This document shows positions 1 to 6,338 of a stretch of DNA of 30,015 bases, piece after piece. Under the pieces are notes generated by a model, which was given only the letters and a program-made list of their open reading frames with translations, was not told the origin of the DNA and did no database searches. The position numbers and the translations under genes are program-made. The stretch covers positions 1 through 30,015 of IMG/VR virus record IMGVR_UViG_3300045051_001305; one strand, 5' to 3'. The first letter of the stretch is position 1; every line of letters begins with the position of its first letter. The DNA comes from a virus.

Positions 1-60
1 TTATTTTTGCTTATTTAATTCTCCTCCAACCCTTCTCATAACCTTTAAAGGAGTACACAC

Positions 61-1275
61 ATGAAAGCTGTCGTTTTTCAGGGAATTGGTGACATTGGAC
101 TAAAAGAGGTACCTGATCCAGTAATAAAGGATCCAACAGATGCAATAGTACGGATTACAGCATCAGCAATATGCGGTACAGATCTTCACATGATTAGAGG
201 AACTCTCGGTCCTATGGAACCAGGGACAATTCTCGGTCATGAAGCTGTCGGGATTGTCGAACAGGTGGGCAGCAATGTCCGCAATCTTCAACCGGGTGAT
301 CGTGTCGTAATACCTTCGACAATTGCCTGTGGCTACTGTTCCTATTGCCGGGCCGGATATTATTCACAATGCGATAATGCTAACCCCAATGGCAGACTTG
401 CCGGAACAGCATTTTTCGGTGGTCCCAAGAGCTCCGGCAGTTTCAATGGCTTACAGGCCGAAAAGGCTAGAATACCATTTGCAAATGTTGGCCCATTTAA
501 ACTACCTCCCACAATCACTGATGATCAGGCATTAATGCTTTCTGATATCTTTCCAACAGGATATTTTGGGGCAGAGATTGCCGAAATTGACTCAGGCGAT
601 ACAGTTGCTGTTTTTGGCTGTGGTCCGGTAGGACAATTTGCCATAGCCAGCGCGAAACTTCATGGTGCAGGTCGCATTCTTGCTATTGACAATGTAGCCG
701 ATCGGCTTGAAATGGCGCGTTCGCAGGGCGCTGAAATTATCAATTTCGATGTCGATGATCCTGTTCAGGCAATCCTTGATTTGACCGGCGGAATTGGTGT
801 TGACCGCATCATCGATGCTGTCGGAATTGATGCAAGCCGTCCACATAGCGGAGCCGCATTTCAAAAATCAGAACAACTTCGCAATCAGTTCGAACAGGAG
901 CTGAGGCAGATTGCTCCAGAAACCTATAGCACTGGTCAACACTGGACTGCTGGTAACGCTCCATCACAGGCATTGCGCTGGGAAGTTGAAGCAATTGACA
1001 AAGCTGGAACACTGGCAATTATCGGAGTATACCCCCGGACAGTCCAGACTTTTCCCATTGGACAAGCGATGGGCAAAAATCTGACCATTAATATGGGGAA
1101 CTGTAATCATCGTAAATACCTACCTTATCTTGTTGACCTTGTAGAAAGCGGCGCGATTGATCCTCTAAAAATACTCACTCAGGTAAGACCGATTTCCAAG
1201 GTACTTCAAGCCTATAGCTCCTTTGATCAACATAAGAGCGGATGGATGAAAGTGGAGATTGTTCCGGGAATGTAG
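61..1275 (+). CDS. Zinc-dependent alcohol dehydrogenase (formaldehyde dehydrogenase-like MDR family)
   Basis: This 404-aa medium-chain dehydrogenase/reductase should oxidise an alcohol or a formaldehyde-type substrate with NAD(P)+ in the cytoplasm. The N-terminal GroES-like half carries the catalytic zinc set CGTD (Cys38) and GHE (His60-Glu61). The structural zinc lobe is Cys90, Cys93, Cys96 and Cys104. The Rossmann half begins near residue 178 and contains GCGPVG, followed by an acidic Asp in LAIDN that suggests NAD preference. The length and the insert after the zinc lobe fit the glutathione-independent formaldehyde dehydrogenase-like subgroup; the true substrate cannot be read from sequence. 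The start is fixed by AAAGGAG at 47-53, seven bases upstream. It is the only + strand gene, converges on the phage operon, and is probably host chromosome flanking the prophage. An accessory gene carried by the phage is less likely. Confidence 0.88.
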   Translation: MKAVVFQGIGDIGLKEVPDPVIKDPTDAIVRITASAICGTDLHMIRGTLGPMEPGTILGHEAVGIVEQVGSNVRNLQPGDRVVIPSTIACGYCSYCRAGYYSQCDNANPNGRLAGTAFFGGPKSSGSFNGLQAEKARIPFANVGPFKLPPTITDDQALMLSDIFPTGYFGAEIAEIDSGDTVAVFGCGPVGQFAIASAKLHGAGRILAIDNVADRLEMARSQGAEIINFDVDDPVQAILDLTGGIGVDRIIDAVGIDASRPHSGAAFQKSEQLRNQFEQELRQIAPETYSTGQHWTAGNAPSQALRWEVEAIDKAGTLAIIGVYPRTVQTFPIGQAMGKNLTINMGNCNHRKYLPYLVDLVESGAIDPLKILTQVRPISKVLQAYSSFDQHKSGWMKVEIVPGM

Positions 1276-1292
1276 TTTCAGTATAATAAAAA

Positions 1293-1326
1293 AAAGGCGA
1301 ACTCTCATTTCTGAAAGTTCGCCTTT
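1293..1326. terminator. Rho-independent terminator between the converging dehydrogenase and phage operon
   Basis: An 11-bp perfect stem (AAAGGCGAACT / AGTTCGCCTTT) closes a 12-nt loop. Read on the - strand the stem runs into eight consecutive T (complement of A 1288-1295), a strong terminator for the leftward phage operon. Read on the + strand it ends in only TTT, so it would stop dehydrogenase transcripts more weakly. It begins 17 bases after the dehydrogenase stop. Confidence 0.85.
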
Positions 1327-1366
1327 GGTAGACCTAAATACCACCGCTTGGAACTCTCTCTACCAA
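1325..1366. repeat. Inverted repeat with 8-bp arms at the phage/host junction
   Basis: TTGGTAGA (1325-1332) is repeated in inverted form as TCTACCAA (1359-1366) around a 26-bp centre. It lies between the operon terminator and the hairpins behind the methyltransferase gene, where the prophage end must fall. It could be a recombinase site (att arms) or simply part of a folded transcript. No direct-repeat partner can be seen because the other prophage end is outside the window. Confidence 0.4.
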
Positions 1367-1403
1367 TCCATTATGCTAATCTATTCATTAAAAGACATCT
1401 TAG

Positions 1404-1449
1404 TCAGCAATCATGCTGAGGAGACCATACCGAAATGAGTATGGTCTCC
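1404..1449. other. Two tandem hairpins just downstream of the methyltransferase gene
   Basis: GGAGACCATAC (1420-1430) pairs perfectly with 1439-1449 as an 11-bp stem with an 8-nt loop. It lies eleven bases past the methyltransferase stop codon. Directly next to it, TCAGCA (1404-1409) pairs with TGCTGA (1414-1419) around a 4-nt loop. Neither is followed by a U-tract on the - strand, so they look like mRNA 3'-end stabilisers or protein-binding palindromes; the real terminator is the hairpin at 1293-1326. Confidence 0.6.
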
Positions 1450-1460
1450 AATCTACCGCT

Positions 1461-2258
1461 CTACAGATCAAGCATCTGCGGCTCTACTCTTTCAAAGTTA
1501 TCATAATTTCTAATAATTAGTTCCTTCCCGATGCAATCTCCACTCGATTGAACTGAGTAATTCACATCGACTTTTTCAATTATAAAATCTTTAAAAATTT
1601 CAACGATATCCGGGTGGTCATTGATACTGAGCATGAACTTTCCAGTTACCTTTTTGAGCAGCTCAACCATTGTGACAAAATCAGGTAGCTCCATATTATA
1701 CATATAGAATGGAGCTTTGTAATATGGTGGATCCAAATAGAAAAAACTCTCAGGTTTATCGTATCGATTAACCAAATCTTTGTAGTCCAGATTTTCAATC
1801 ATCACCTTGGACAGCCGAAAATGCACGTCGGATAATTCCTCCTCCATCCGGATTAAATTTATTCTTGGAGCATGTTCGGTTTGGGTTCCAAATGTTCTGC
1901 CTCGAACTTTACCTCCAAAGCACTGCCGCTGAACATAGTAATAGCGTGCAGCTCGTTGGATATCTGTCAGTCCTCCGGTACCCAACTGGTTGTTCCATTC
2001 GGTCCACCATTGCCGAGACATTACCAGCCACTTGAACTGTTTAATGAATTCTTCAAAATGATTTTGTAGCACTCGATAGAATGAAACCAGGTCTCCATCT
2101 TTATCATTTATTACTTCGTACTTTGATGGAATTTTCCGGAAAAACACCCAAGCTGCTCCGGAAAAGCATTCTACATATGTTGAATGTGATGGAATTTTTT
2201 CAATAATTTGGCGGGAAAGTTGTGATTTCCCTCCAATGTAGCACAATGGACTATCCAT
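1461..2258 (-). CDS. D12-class DNA N6-adenine methyltransferase (Dam-like)
   Basis: The 265-aa protein transfers a methyl group from S-adenosylmethionine to adenine N6 in DNA. The D12-class order is visible: N-terminal YIGGKSQL (residues 7-14), the AdoMet-binding motif ECFSGAAWVF (30-39), and the catalytic motif DPPY (176-179). The recognition sequence cannot be read; GATC-type is only a guess from the family. The start is an ATG with AAAAGG eight bases upstream. It is the last gene of the late operon, after the lysis genes, and is separated from them by a folded element of about 80 bases. A late-expressed methylase at this place most likely marks progeny DNA against restriction, comparable in position to Mu mom, though it is a different enzyme. 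No companion restriction gene is present. Confidence 0.88.
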   Translation of the reverse strand: MDSPLCYIGGKSQLSRQIIEKIPSHSTYVECFSGAAWVFFRKIPSKYEVINDKDGDLVSFYRVLQNHFEEFIKQFKWLVMSRQWWTEWNNQLGTGGLTDIQRAARYYYVQRQCFGGKVRGRTFGTQTEHAPRINLIRMEEELSDVHFRLSKVMIENLDYKDLVNRYDKPESFFYLDPPYYKAPFYMYNMELPDFVTMVELLKKVTGKFMLSINDHPDIVEIFKDFIIEKVDVNYSVQSSGDCIGKELIIRNYDNFERVEPQMLDL

Positions 2259-2280
2259 AGTTGTTGCCTTTTAATATATT

Positions 2281-2354
2281 ACCTGTTCCCTATACAGGTA
2301 GTCCGAAAGGATATCCACGCTCGTTGTGGGTTGTCGGGGTGTTAGCGCACCCCG
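2281..2354 (-). ncRNA. Structured RNA element ahead of the methyltransferase gene, possibly c4-type
   Basis: The gap between lysozyme and methyltransferase genes folds densely on the - strand. From 5' to 3' there is a 7-bp stem CGGGGTG/CACCCCG with loop CGCTAA (2335-2354), then CCAC/GTGG (2315-2318 with 2326-2329), then TCC-TTTC-GGA, then ACCTGT/ACAGGT around a 7-nt loop (2281-2299). There is no ORF and no U-tract, so it is not a simple terminator. The spacing of single-stranded blocks (GCTAACACC, ACAACGA, GTGGATA, TATAGGGAAC) recalls the c4 antisense RNA family of P1/P7-type phages, but that is memory, not a search. It could equally be a leader that controls methyltransferase translation. 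Confidence 0.5.
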
Positions 2355-2377
2355 CTTGCCTGTTTAATTTTTCTCAA

Positions 2378-2848
2378 TCACCTAAAAGCCGTAATTGCTG
2401 TTTCGAATGTACGTTTTGTCCAGCCGTGGCCAAACCGTTGAAATGTTGGTAGTGAAATGTATTTTTCCATGCGTAATGTGCAGTATGTGGATGCCAGTGC
2501 AAATGTATCCATAGCGTGTACTTTGGTCATTGTCTGGGAGCCGAATACTCCATCACTTGTGACCAAACATGCTGCCTGAAGTAACTTTATTGCGGCCATA
2601 ACTCCCATATTAACTGCTGCATCAAAAAGTAGCAGTGCGATCGGATATGGTAACTCGTCACATCTGCAAGGTGTCCAGTAGTCGCGTTTATATATTAGTT
2701 TTGCCTCCGTGATTGATAATTTTTTTATATCGAGCGATGGATAAGCCCTTTTGCTGATTCCAAAATTTGTTTCTCCACCAGGATCCCTGGGGTCATTCAC
2801 ATATCCACCCTCATGTTTCAAAATTAAAGTAACAGCTTTTTCAAACAT
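2378..2848 (-). CDS. Endolysin, GH108-type lysozyme with C-terminal peptidoglycan-binding region
   Basis: The 156-aa enzyme cuts the glycan strands of peptidoglycan at the end of infection. The N-terminal family 108 signature HEGGYVNDPRDPGG (residues 12-25) carries the catalytic Glu13, followed by TNFGIS. A second helical segment (about residues 66-156, with DAAVNMG and FGSQT) fits the PG_binding_3 domain usually fused to it. The length is normal for the family. There is no signal peptide, so release needs the holin encoded immediately upstream; the start codon overlaps the holin stop by one base. No Rz/Rz1 spanin pair is evident beside it. Confidence 0.92.
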   Translation of the reverse strand: MFEKAVTLILKHEGGYVNDPRDPGGETNFGISKRAYPSLDIKKLSITEAKLIYKRDYWTPCRCDELPYPIALLLFDAAVNMGVMAAIKLLQAACLVTSDGVFGSQTMTKVHAMDTFALASTYCTLRMEKYISLPTFQRFGHGWTKRTFETAITAFR

Positions 2849-3303
2849 TATTTTATGCCCTTCACTTTCTCAAACGTTCTAAACCCACCCAGCCCCAACA
2901 GTCCTCCAAGCAGTGTTAATAACGACCCCATATCTATCACGGGCATAGGTGAGGCAGTATACCCCAATGTGTCAACAATCCATGGTGCAATTGTACGGAT
3001 AAGAAAATGGTACGCCAATGCAAAGACACAAACCCACCCTACCGCCGGCCGCCAACCGCCACGGAATAGATCCGGTGATTGTGCCTCGATCTTGTTGATT
3101 TCAACTTGGCCTAGCATGACAGCCTTGTCAGCCTCGAGGGCTGCGATCTCCATTTCCTGAGCTATCGTTTGTAACTTTATCAACTCATCCCCAGAGAGGA
3201 CAGATTTACCAGTCACAGCAGCTCGGACATCTTTTGCCATGCCGCCGATCCCGCGAGCAATCCCCTCAACTCCACCTTTTGCTAAATCACCCCAAATTGA
3301 CAT
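2848..3303 (-). CDS. Holin of the 3-TM (GTA-type) superfamily
   Basis: The 151-aa protein should form the inner-membrane lesion that lets the endolysin out and times lysis. The N-terminal glycine-rich and helical region (residues 1-75, a long ME..ALEADKAV helix) is followed by GGWRPAVGWVC, a hallmark of this holin superfamily. Hydrophobic segments lie at about 84-110 and 125-144, and the C-terminus is basic (EKVKGIK). A clear GGAGG sits 5-6 bases before the ATG. It is immediately upstream of the lysozyme gene with a one-base overlap, the classic lysis cassette. Confidence 0.85.
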   Translation of the reverse strand: MSIWGDLAKGGVEGIARGIGGMAKDVRAAVTGKSVLSGDELIKLQTIAQEMEIAALEADKAVMLGQVEINKIEAQSPDLFRGGWRPAVGWVCVFALAYHFLIRTIAPWIVDTLGYTASPMPVIDMGSLLTLLGGLLGLGGFRTFEKVKGIK

Positions 3304-3323
3304 GATTCCTCCAGTTGTTTTTG

Positions 3324-3596
3324 TTAGCGGTTCTTTATATACAGTGTAATTGATCGATCGTCAGTCCTGCCGGCAGCAGTAGTAATCCTGTTTGTAATAG
3401 TGTATGTCTGGCCCAAGATACCACCGCTGACCCAAACAATTGTTGTATTGCTTGTGAATGTCGAGTTTATGGATGTCAAACCGTCCGGCACAATCCATGT
3501 ACTTTGCACAATAGTGTCAGTACCCAACCATTTACCCCAAAGAAAGCCGTAATCGAGGTTTGCGTCAGGGTCTTTTTCAATTGTCGTAATCTGCAC
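3324..3596 (-). CDS. Phage fibre-tail adaptor-like protein
   Basis: This 90-aa protein has the pattern of phage fibre-tail adaptors: KDPDANLDYGFLWGKWLGTD, then STWIVPDGLT, then a beta-rich VWVSGGILGQTYTITNRI stretch and a final RSITLYI strand. Such proteins are small beta-sandwiches thought to link fibres to the tail. I chose the GTG at 3596 because AAAGGA lies six bases upstream. A TTG at 3620 would add eight mostly lysine residues but has no ribosome binding site. It overlaps the 48-aa gene upstream. Its presence behind the fibre genes supports those genes being tail appendages. Confidence 0.7.
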   Translation of the reverse strand: MQITTIEKDPDANLDYGFLWGKWLGTDTIVQSTWIVPDGLTSINSTFTSNTTIVWVSGGILGQTYTITNRITTAAGRTDDRSITLYIKNR

Positions 3597-3723
3597 ATCG
3601 GATCCTTTCTTCTTTTTCAACTTGAAACATTCGCACTTCTTTATCTGTATCTACAATGCGGCATTCCCCAAAAACAACAGTAACTCTAACTTCAGCATCG
3701 ATACTGATTATGCGAGTATCCAT
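3577..3723 (-). CDS. Small hypothetical protein, 48 aa
   Basis: A 48-codon ORF starts at ATG 3723 with AAGGAG eight bases upstream, one of the clearer ribosome binding sites in this part. The product (MDTRIISIDAEVRVTVVFGE...) is a short beta-strand-rich N-terminus followed by a charged stretch with EKEERIR. It overlaps the 49-aa gene before it by 16 bases and the adaptor gene after it by 20 bases. No family is recognised. The position suggests a minor tail or fibre assembly factor. Confidence 0.55.
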   Translation of the reverse strand: MDTRIISIDAEVRVTVVFGECRIVDTDKEVRMFQVEKEERIRCADYDN

Positions 3724-3857
3724 CTATTTTCTCCTTCTACAATTACCAGTCGACTGCGGGGAGGTAACGTAGTTTCGAATCGCCATTGATAACTGTAGAT
3801 GTATGCGTCGGTTGTCTGGGTGCCACACTGGTAGTACTCTGTCAAAAACCCAATCAT
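3708..3857 (-). CDS. Small hypothetical protein, 49 aa
   Basis: This ORF begins with an ATGA overlap (3854-3857) on the stop of the 218-aa gene, with AGGTGA seven bases upstream, as expected for translational coupling. The 49-aa product is aromatic and tyrosine-rich near the N-terminus (MIGFLTEYYQCGTQ, YIYSYQWRF). I do not recognise it. The tight packing on both sides is the main argument that it is real. Confidence 0.5.
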   Translation of the reverse strand: MIGFLTEYYQCGTQTTDAYIYSYQWRFETTLPPRSRLVIVEGENRWILA

Positions 3858-4510
3858 GGTGTTATCACCTGTCTAAGCGGAATCCTATTTTGAAAGGTTG
3901 TTCTTACAACAGTATCACCACCTGCTACAGTTTCAGTAATAACGCCATTTTCGATCGTGTTCTCACGTTCGTACATCAATTCTTTGGCTCTTTGCTCTGT
4001 CAATAGTCCATCATTAGATATACCCATTAACTGAGCACGTTCATCAGTTAATAACGTTTGTGTCGGAATTGACATTAACCTATTGTGCTCTTCATCGGTA
4101 AGGGCCGTGCCTCCTGTTGATATTTTAATTATTTCGACCTGTGGAGGATTGTAGTTGATGTCGATACGCGATGTGCTGGATAGTGGCGATCGATCAAAAC
4201 AGTTGATCCCAGATCGGCCATCGTCGGTTATTATTTCAAACGTTACGAGCAGCTCGTGACTAGTGTTGTATGGTACTATCAGAGCACCATTGAGTAGCTG
4301 CACGTATCTCGGTGTAAATTTACCTCCACCTTTGGGTATATTACCACGCGCAACTAAAAAGGGGGAAAATACCTGTAGAGTATCGTCGTTTTCTCTCATC
4401 ACACGGTAATCTCTATAAAACATGTCAAACGATGTTAAACCTGCATTTACCGTGTCAATATGAAGAAAAATCCTGCGCGGATCCCCTGTGATGGTCTGTA
4501 TTGCAGGCAT
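3854..4510 (-). CDS. Hypothetical virion/tail-appendage protein, 218 aa
   Basis: The N-terminal part (residues 1-130) is beta-rich, with MPAIQTITGDPRRIFLH, YRDYRV and VTFEIITDDGRSGIN. It reads like a small structural domain of the kind found in proteins between phage fibres. After about residue 135 there is a helical segment with two related units, LTDEEHNRLMSI and LTDERAQLMGI, followed by LTEQRAKELM. This is probably a trimerising or fibre-anchoring stalk. No named family is certain. It starts directly after the 494-aa gene and is coupled by ATGA overlap to the next small gene, within the fibre region. Confidence 0.65.
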   Translation of the reverse strand: MPAIQTITGDPRRIFLHIDTVNAGLTSFDMFYRDYRVMRENDDTLQVFSPFLVARGNIPKGGGKFTPRYVQLLNGALIVPYNTSHELLVTFEIITDDGRSGINCFDRSPLSSTSRIDINYNPPQVEIIKISTGGTALTDEEHNRLMSIPTQTLLTDERAQLMGISNDGLLTEQRAKELMYERENTIENGVITETVAGGDTVVRTTFQNRIPLRQVITP

Positions 4511-5995
4511 TTAAACGTTGGTCTCCTCACCCGGGACGCATGATGCTGTTACTCTCGCTTGCCTTTCAATTGTAAAATAGGCTATACTTTGGGTTGCCCC
4601 TCCGTTACCTTCACAGATAAATACAACGTCCTTATTTGTCCCAGCAGGTAATCCAGCTTGAGTATTCCCGTCGTAATCATATGTAAATACTATTTCGCTA
4701 TTGCCTTGTGCATCGGTAGATACATAACCGGCAACCGCTTCGCTATTGACATCGTTAACTGTAACTGCACCTACCTTGTTAAAATCGGCGTCTCCCGCAC
4801 CATTGACATACATACACCGGTACCAACAGTGTGTATCCGAGACCGCTACAGCACCAACCGCAACCCGCACCTCCACATTAAATGGGTATGTATGGCCAGC
4901 GCCACTGTTGTCTGTTTGTACGATGCTTTGCTGATCAGAAGCAGGTAAGTTGTCTATATGTAAGCCCTGACGGGTAACTACGCGCCCCTGTGTATCTACC
5001 GAATACCACACAGCGTCACGTTTACCGTAAATGGTGCCGGAGCCAGAGTCTATGTCTGCATTTACGGTGGCTAAGGCATCGAGTATTGCCCTGACTTGTT
5101 TTAATGTGCCCCCAGCTGTGTTATGAAGGATGTATGTAAAATTGGCACTACCATCATTAAAACCACTTCTTGATTGCGGAGTACCATACCCTTCCAATGA
5201 CATCCCAGTCCAAGGCGCTATTGCAGCCCCACCGTAGACATCTGCAATATTATAATCATTTTGATCGTTAGCGGTCTCGCCAATACCAAAACCAGTACTA
5301 AAGCCTGCCAACAACACAATGCCCGTGGCTGTTGACGTTGTTCTGGAGTAGTTATTGCCAAATGTTCTACACGATAGAACCAGGATATAACTCGTATAGT
5401 CAAAATTACCAGCTCCGGAGTCACCACCTGCGGTTGATCCATACACCTGCACAGCTTCATCGATCGGCCCGGCCCGGTTAAAATCCACCGGCGCAGCTGT
5501 GGGTATAGCTCCCGAGTTAGCCGCTAACTGATAATAAGGTTGCGATGCGATGTCAATATCGTTCAGAGATTTTACGCCAAAATAAATTCTATCCAAAGTG
5601 CCCGTCGCGCTCTTTTCGTTCCAGCCGGAGCCTCGTATTTTTTGTCGGTCATTGGAGGCGAATTTTCGACCGTTGACAAGTTCATAGGCACCGCCGAATT
5701 TGAAATTTGCGTCGGTAAAACGTAAAAACCGCTGTAAAACCTCAGTAGTTTCACGGACATTGTTTTCGAATTTATAAATTGCAATAAACATGATTCCGAA
5801 GTAATTGGTTAATGGGTTATCCTCAAAGCCAGAACCGAGATCGATCTGCGCTAATTCTTCACAAGTGATAAGCTCTATTTCCCCCGTGGTAGTGTTAAAG
5901 AACACATTACCATTCGGAGATCCGGATCTACCGGCTGTTGATAATTTTAATAAAGACAAACAATTTGAAGCAGTGATTAATTGAGCAATAGCCAT
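4511..5995 (-). CDS. Hypothetical virion structural protein, 494 aa
   Basis: The product is large, glycine/serine/asparagine-rich and beta-dominated, without signal peptide or membrane segment, as expected for a virion protein. The N-terminus (MAIAQLITASNCLSLLKLST) and a 'FNTTTGEIELIT' strand are followed by a compact region with NYFGIMFIAIYKFENN. The C-terminal third has Ig-like strand patterns (VAGYVSTDAQGNSEIVFTYD, then DVVFICEGNGG). No enzymatic motif is seen and I cannot assign a family. The gene starts one base after the stop of the 113-aa gene with GGAGT six bases before the ATG. The position among fibre genes makes a tail-surface or host-contact role likely. Confidence 0.7.
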   Translation of the reverse strand: MAIAQLITASNCLSLLKLSTAGRSGSPNGNVFFNTTTGEIELITCEELAQIDLGSGFEDNPLTNYFGIMFIAIYKFENNVRETTEVLQRFLRFTDANFKFGGAYELVNGRKFASNDRQKIRGSGWNEKSATGTLDRIYFGVKSLNDIDIASQPYYQLAANSGAIPTAAPVDFNRAGPIDEAVQVYGSTAGGDSGAGNFDYTSYILVLSCRTFGNNYSRTTSTATGIVLLAGFSTGFGIGETANDQNDYNIADVYGGAAIAPWTGMSLEGYGTPQSRSGFNDGSANFTYILHNTAGGTLKQVRAILDALATVNADIDSGSGTIYGKRDAVWYSVDTQGRVVTRQGLHIDNLPASDQQSIVQTDNSGAGHTYPFNVEVRVAVGAVAVSDTHCWYRCMYVNGAGDADFNKVGAVTVNDVNSEAVAGYVSTDAQGNSEIVFTYDYDGNTQAGLPAGTNKDVVFICEGNGGATQSIAYFTIERQARVTASCVPGEETNV

Positions 5996-5996
5996 T

Positions 5997-6338
5997 TCAT
6001 ACTCCTTGATTTATATCTGTTATATCGAGTTCATCCCCACGTAAAGTCCCACCGAACGATTCCTGCATCCATTTTAAAGTAACAGCCCGTATCGCTCTAT
6101 CAATTCCAGCGATTGATATATTAAATTTTTCTCCGGTAACAGGATCCTGAATATTTGCACACTCTAATGCCACATCTGTTAATTTCCTGTGTACCTGATG
6201 GTATCGATCAATCACTTGAAGATCTCGCTCGCTATCATCACGCACCACTTTTTGTAAATACAGATGGATGAATGGTGCCGACAAATTTGTCGGAACATCA
6301 ATCACTATTTGTTGCGTGCGTAAAATTGTTTTACTCAT
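5997..6338 (-). CDS. Hypothetical tail-region protein, 113 aa
   Basis: I place the start at ATG 6338, which overlaps the stop of the 758-aa fibre gene by eight bases and has GAAGAAA just upstream. A longer reading frame upstream lies wholly inside the fibre gene and lacks a binding site. The product has a beta-type N-terminus (TQQIVIDVPTNLSAPFIHLY) and a mostly helical body with several charged residues. No family is recognised. It sits between two structural genes, so a small tail appendage or assembly protein is the likely role. Confidence 0.6.
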   Translation of the reverse strand: MSKTILRTQQIVIDVPTNLSAPFIHLYLQKVVRDDSERDLQVIDRYHQVHRKLTDVALECANIQDPVTGEKFNISIAGIDRAIRAVTLKWMQESFGGTLRGDELDITDINQGV

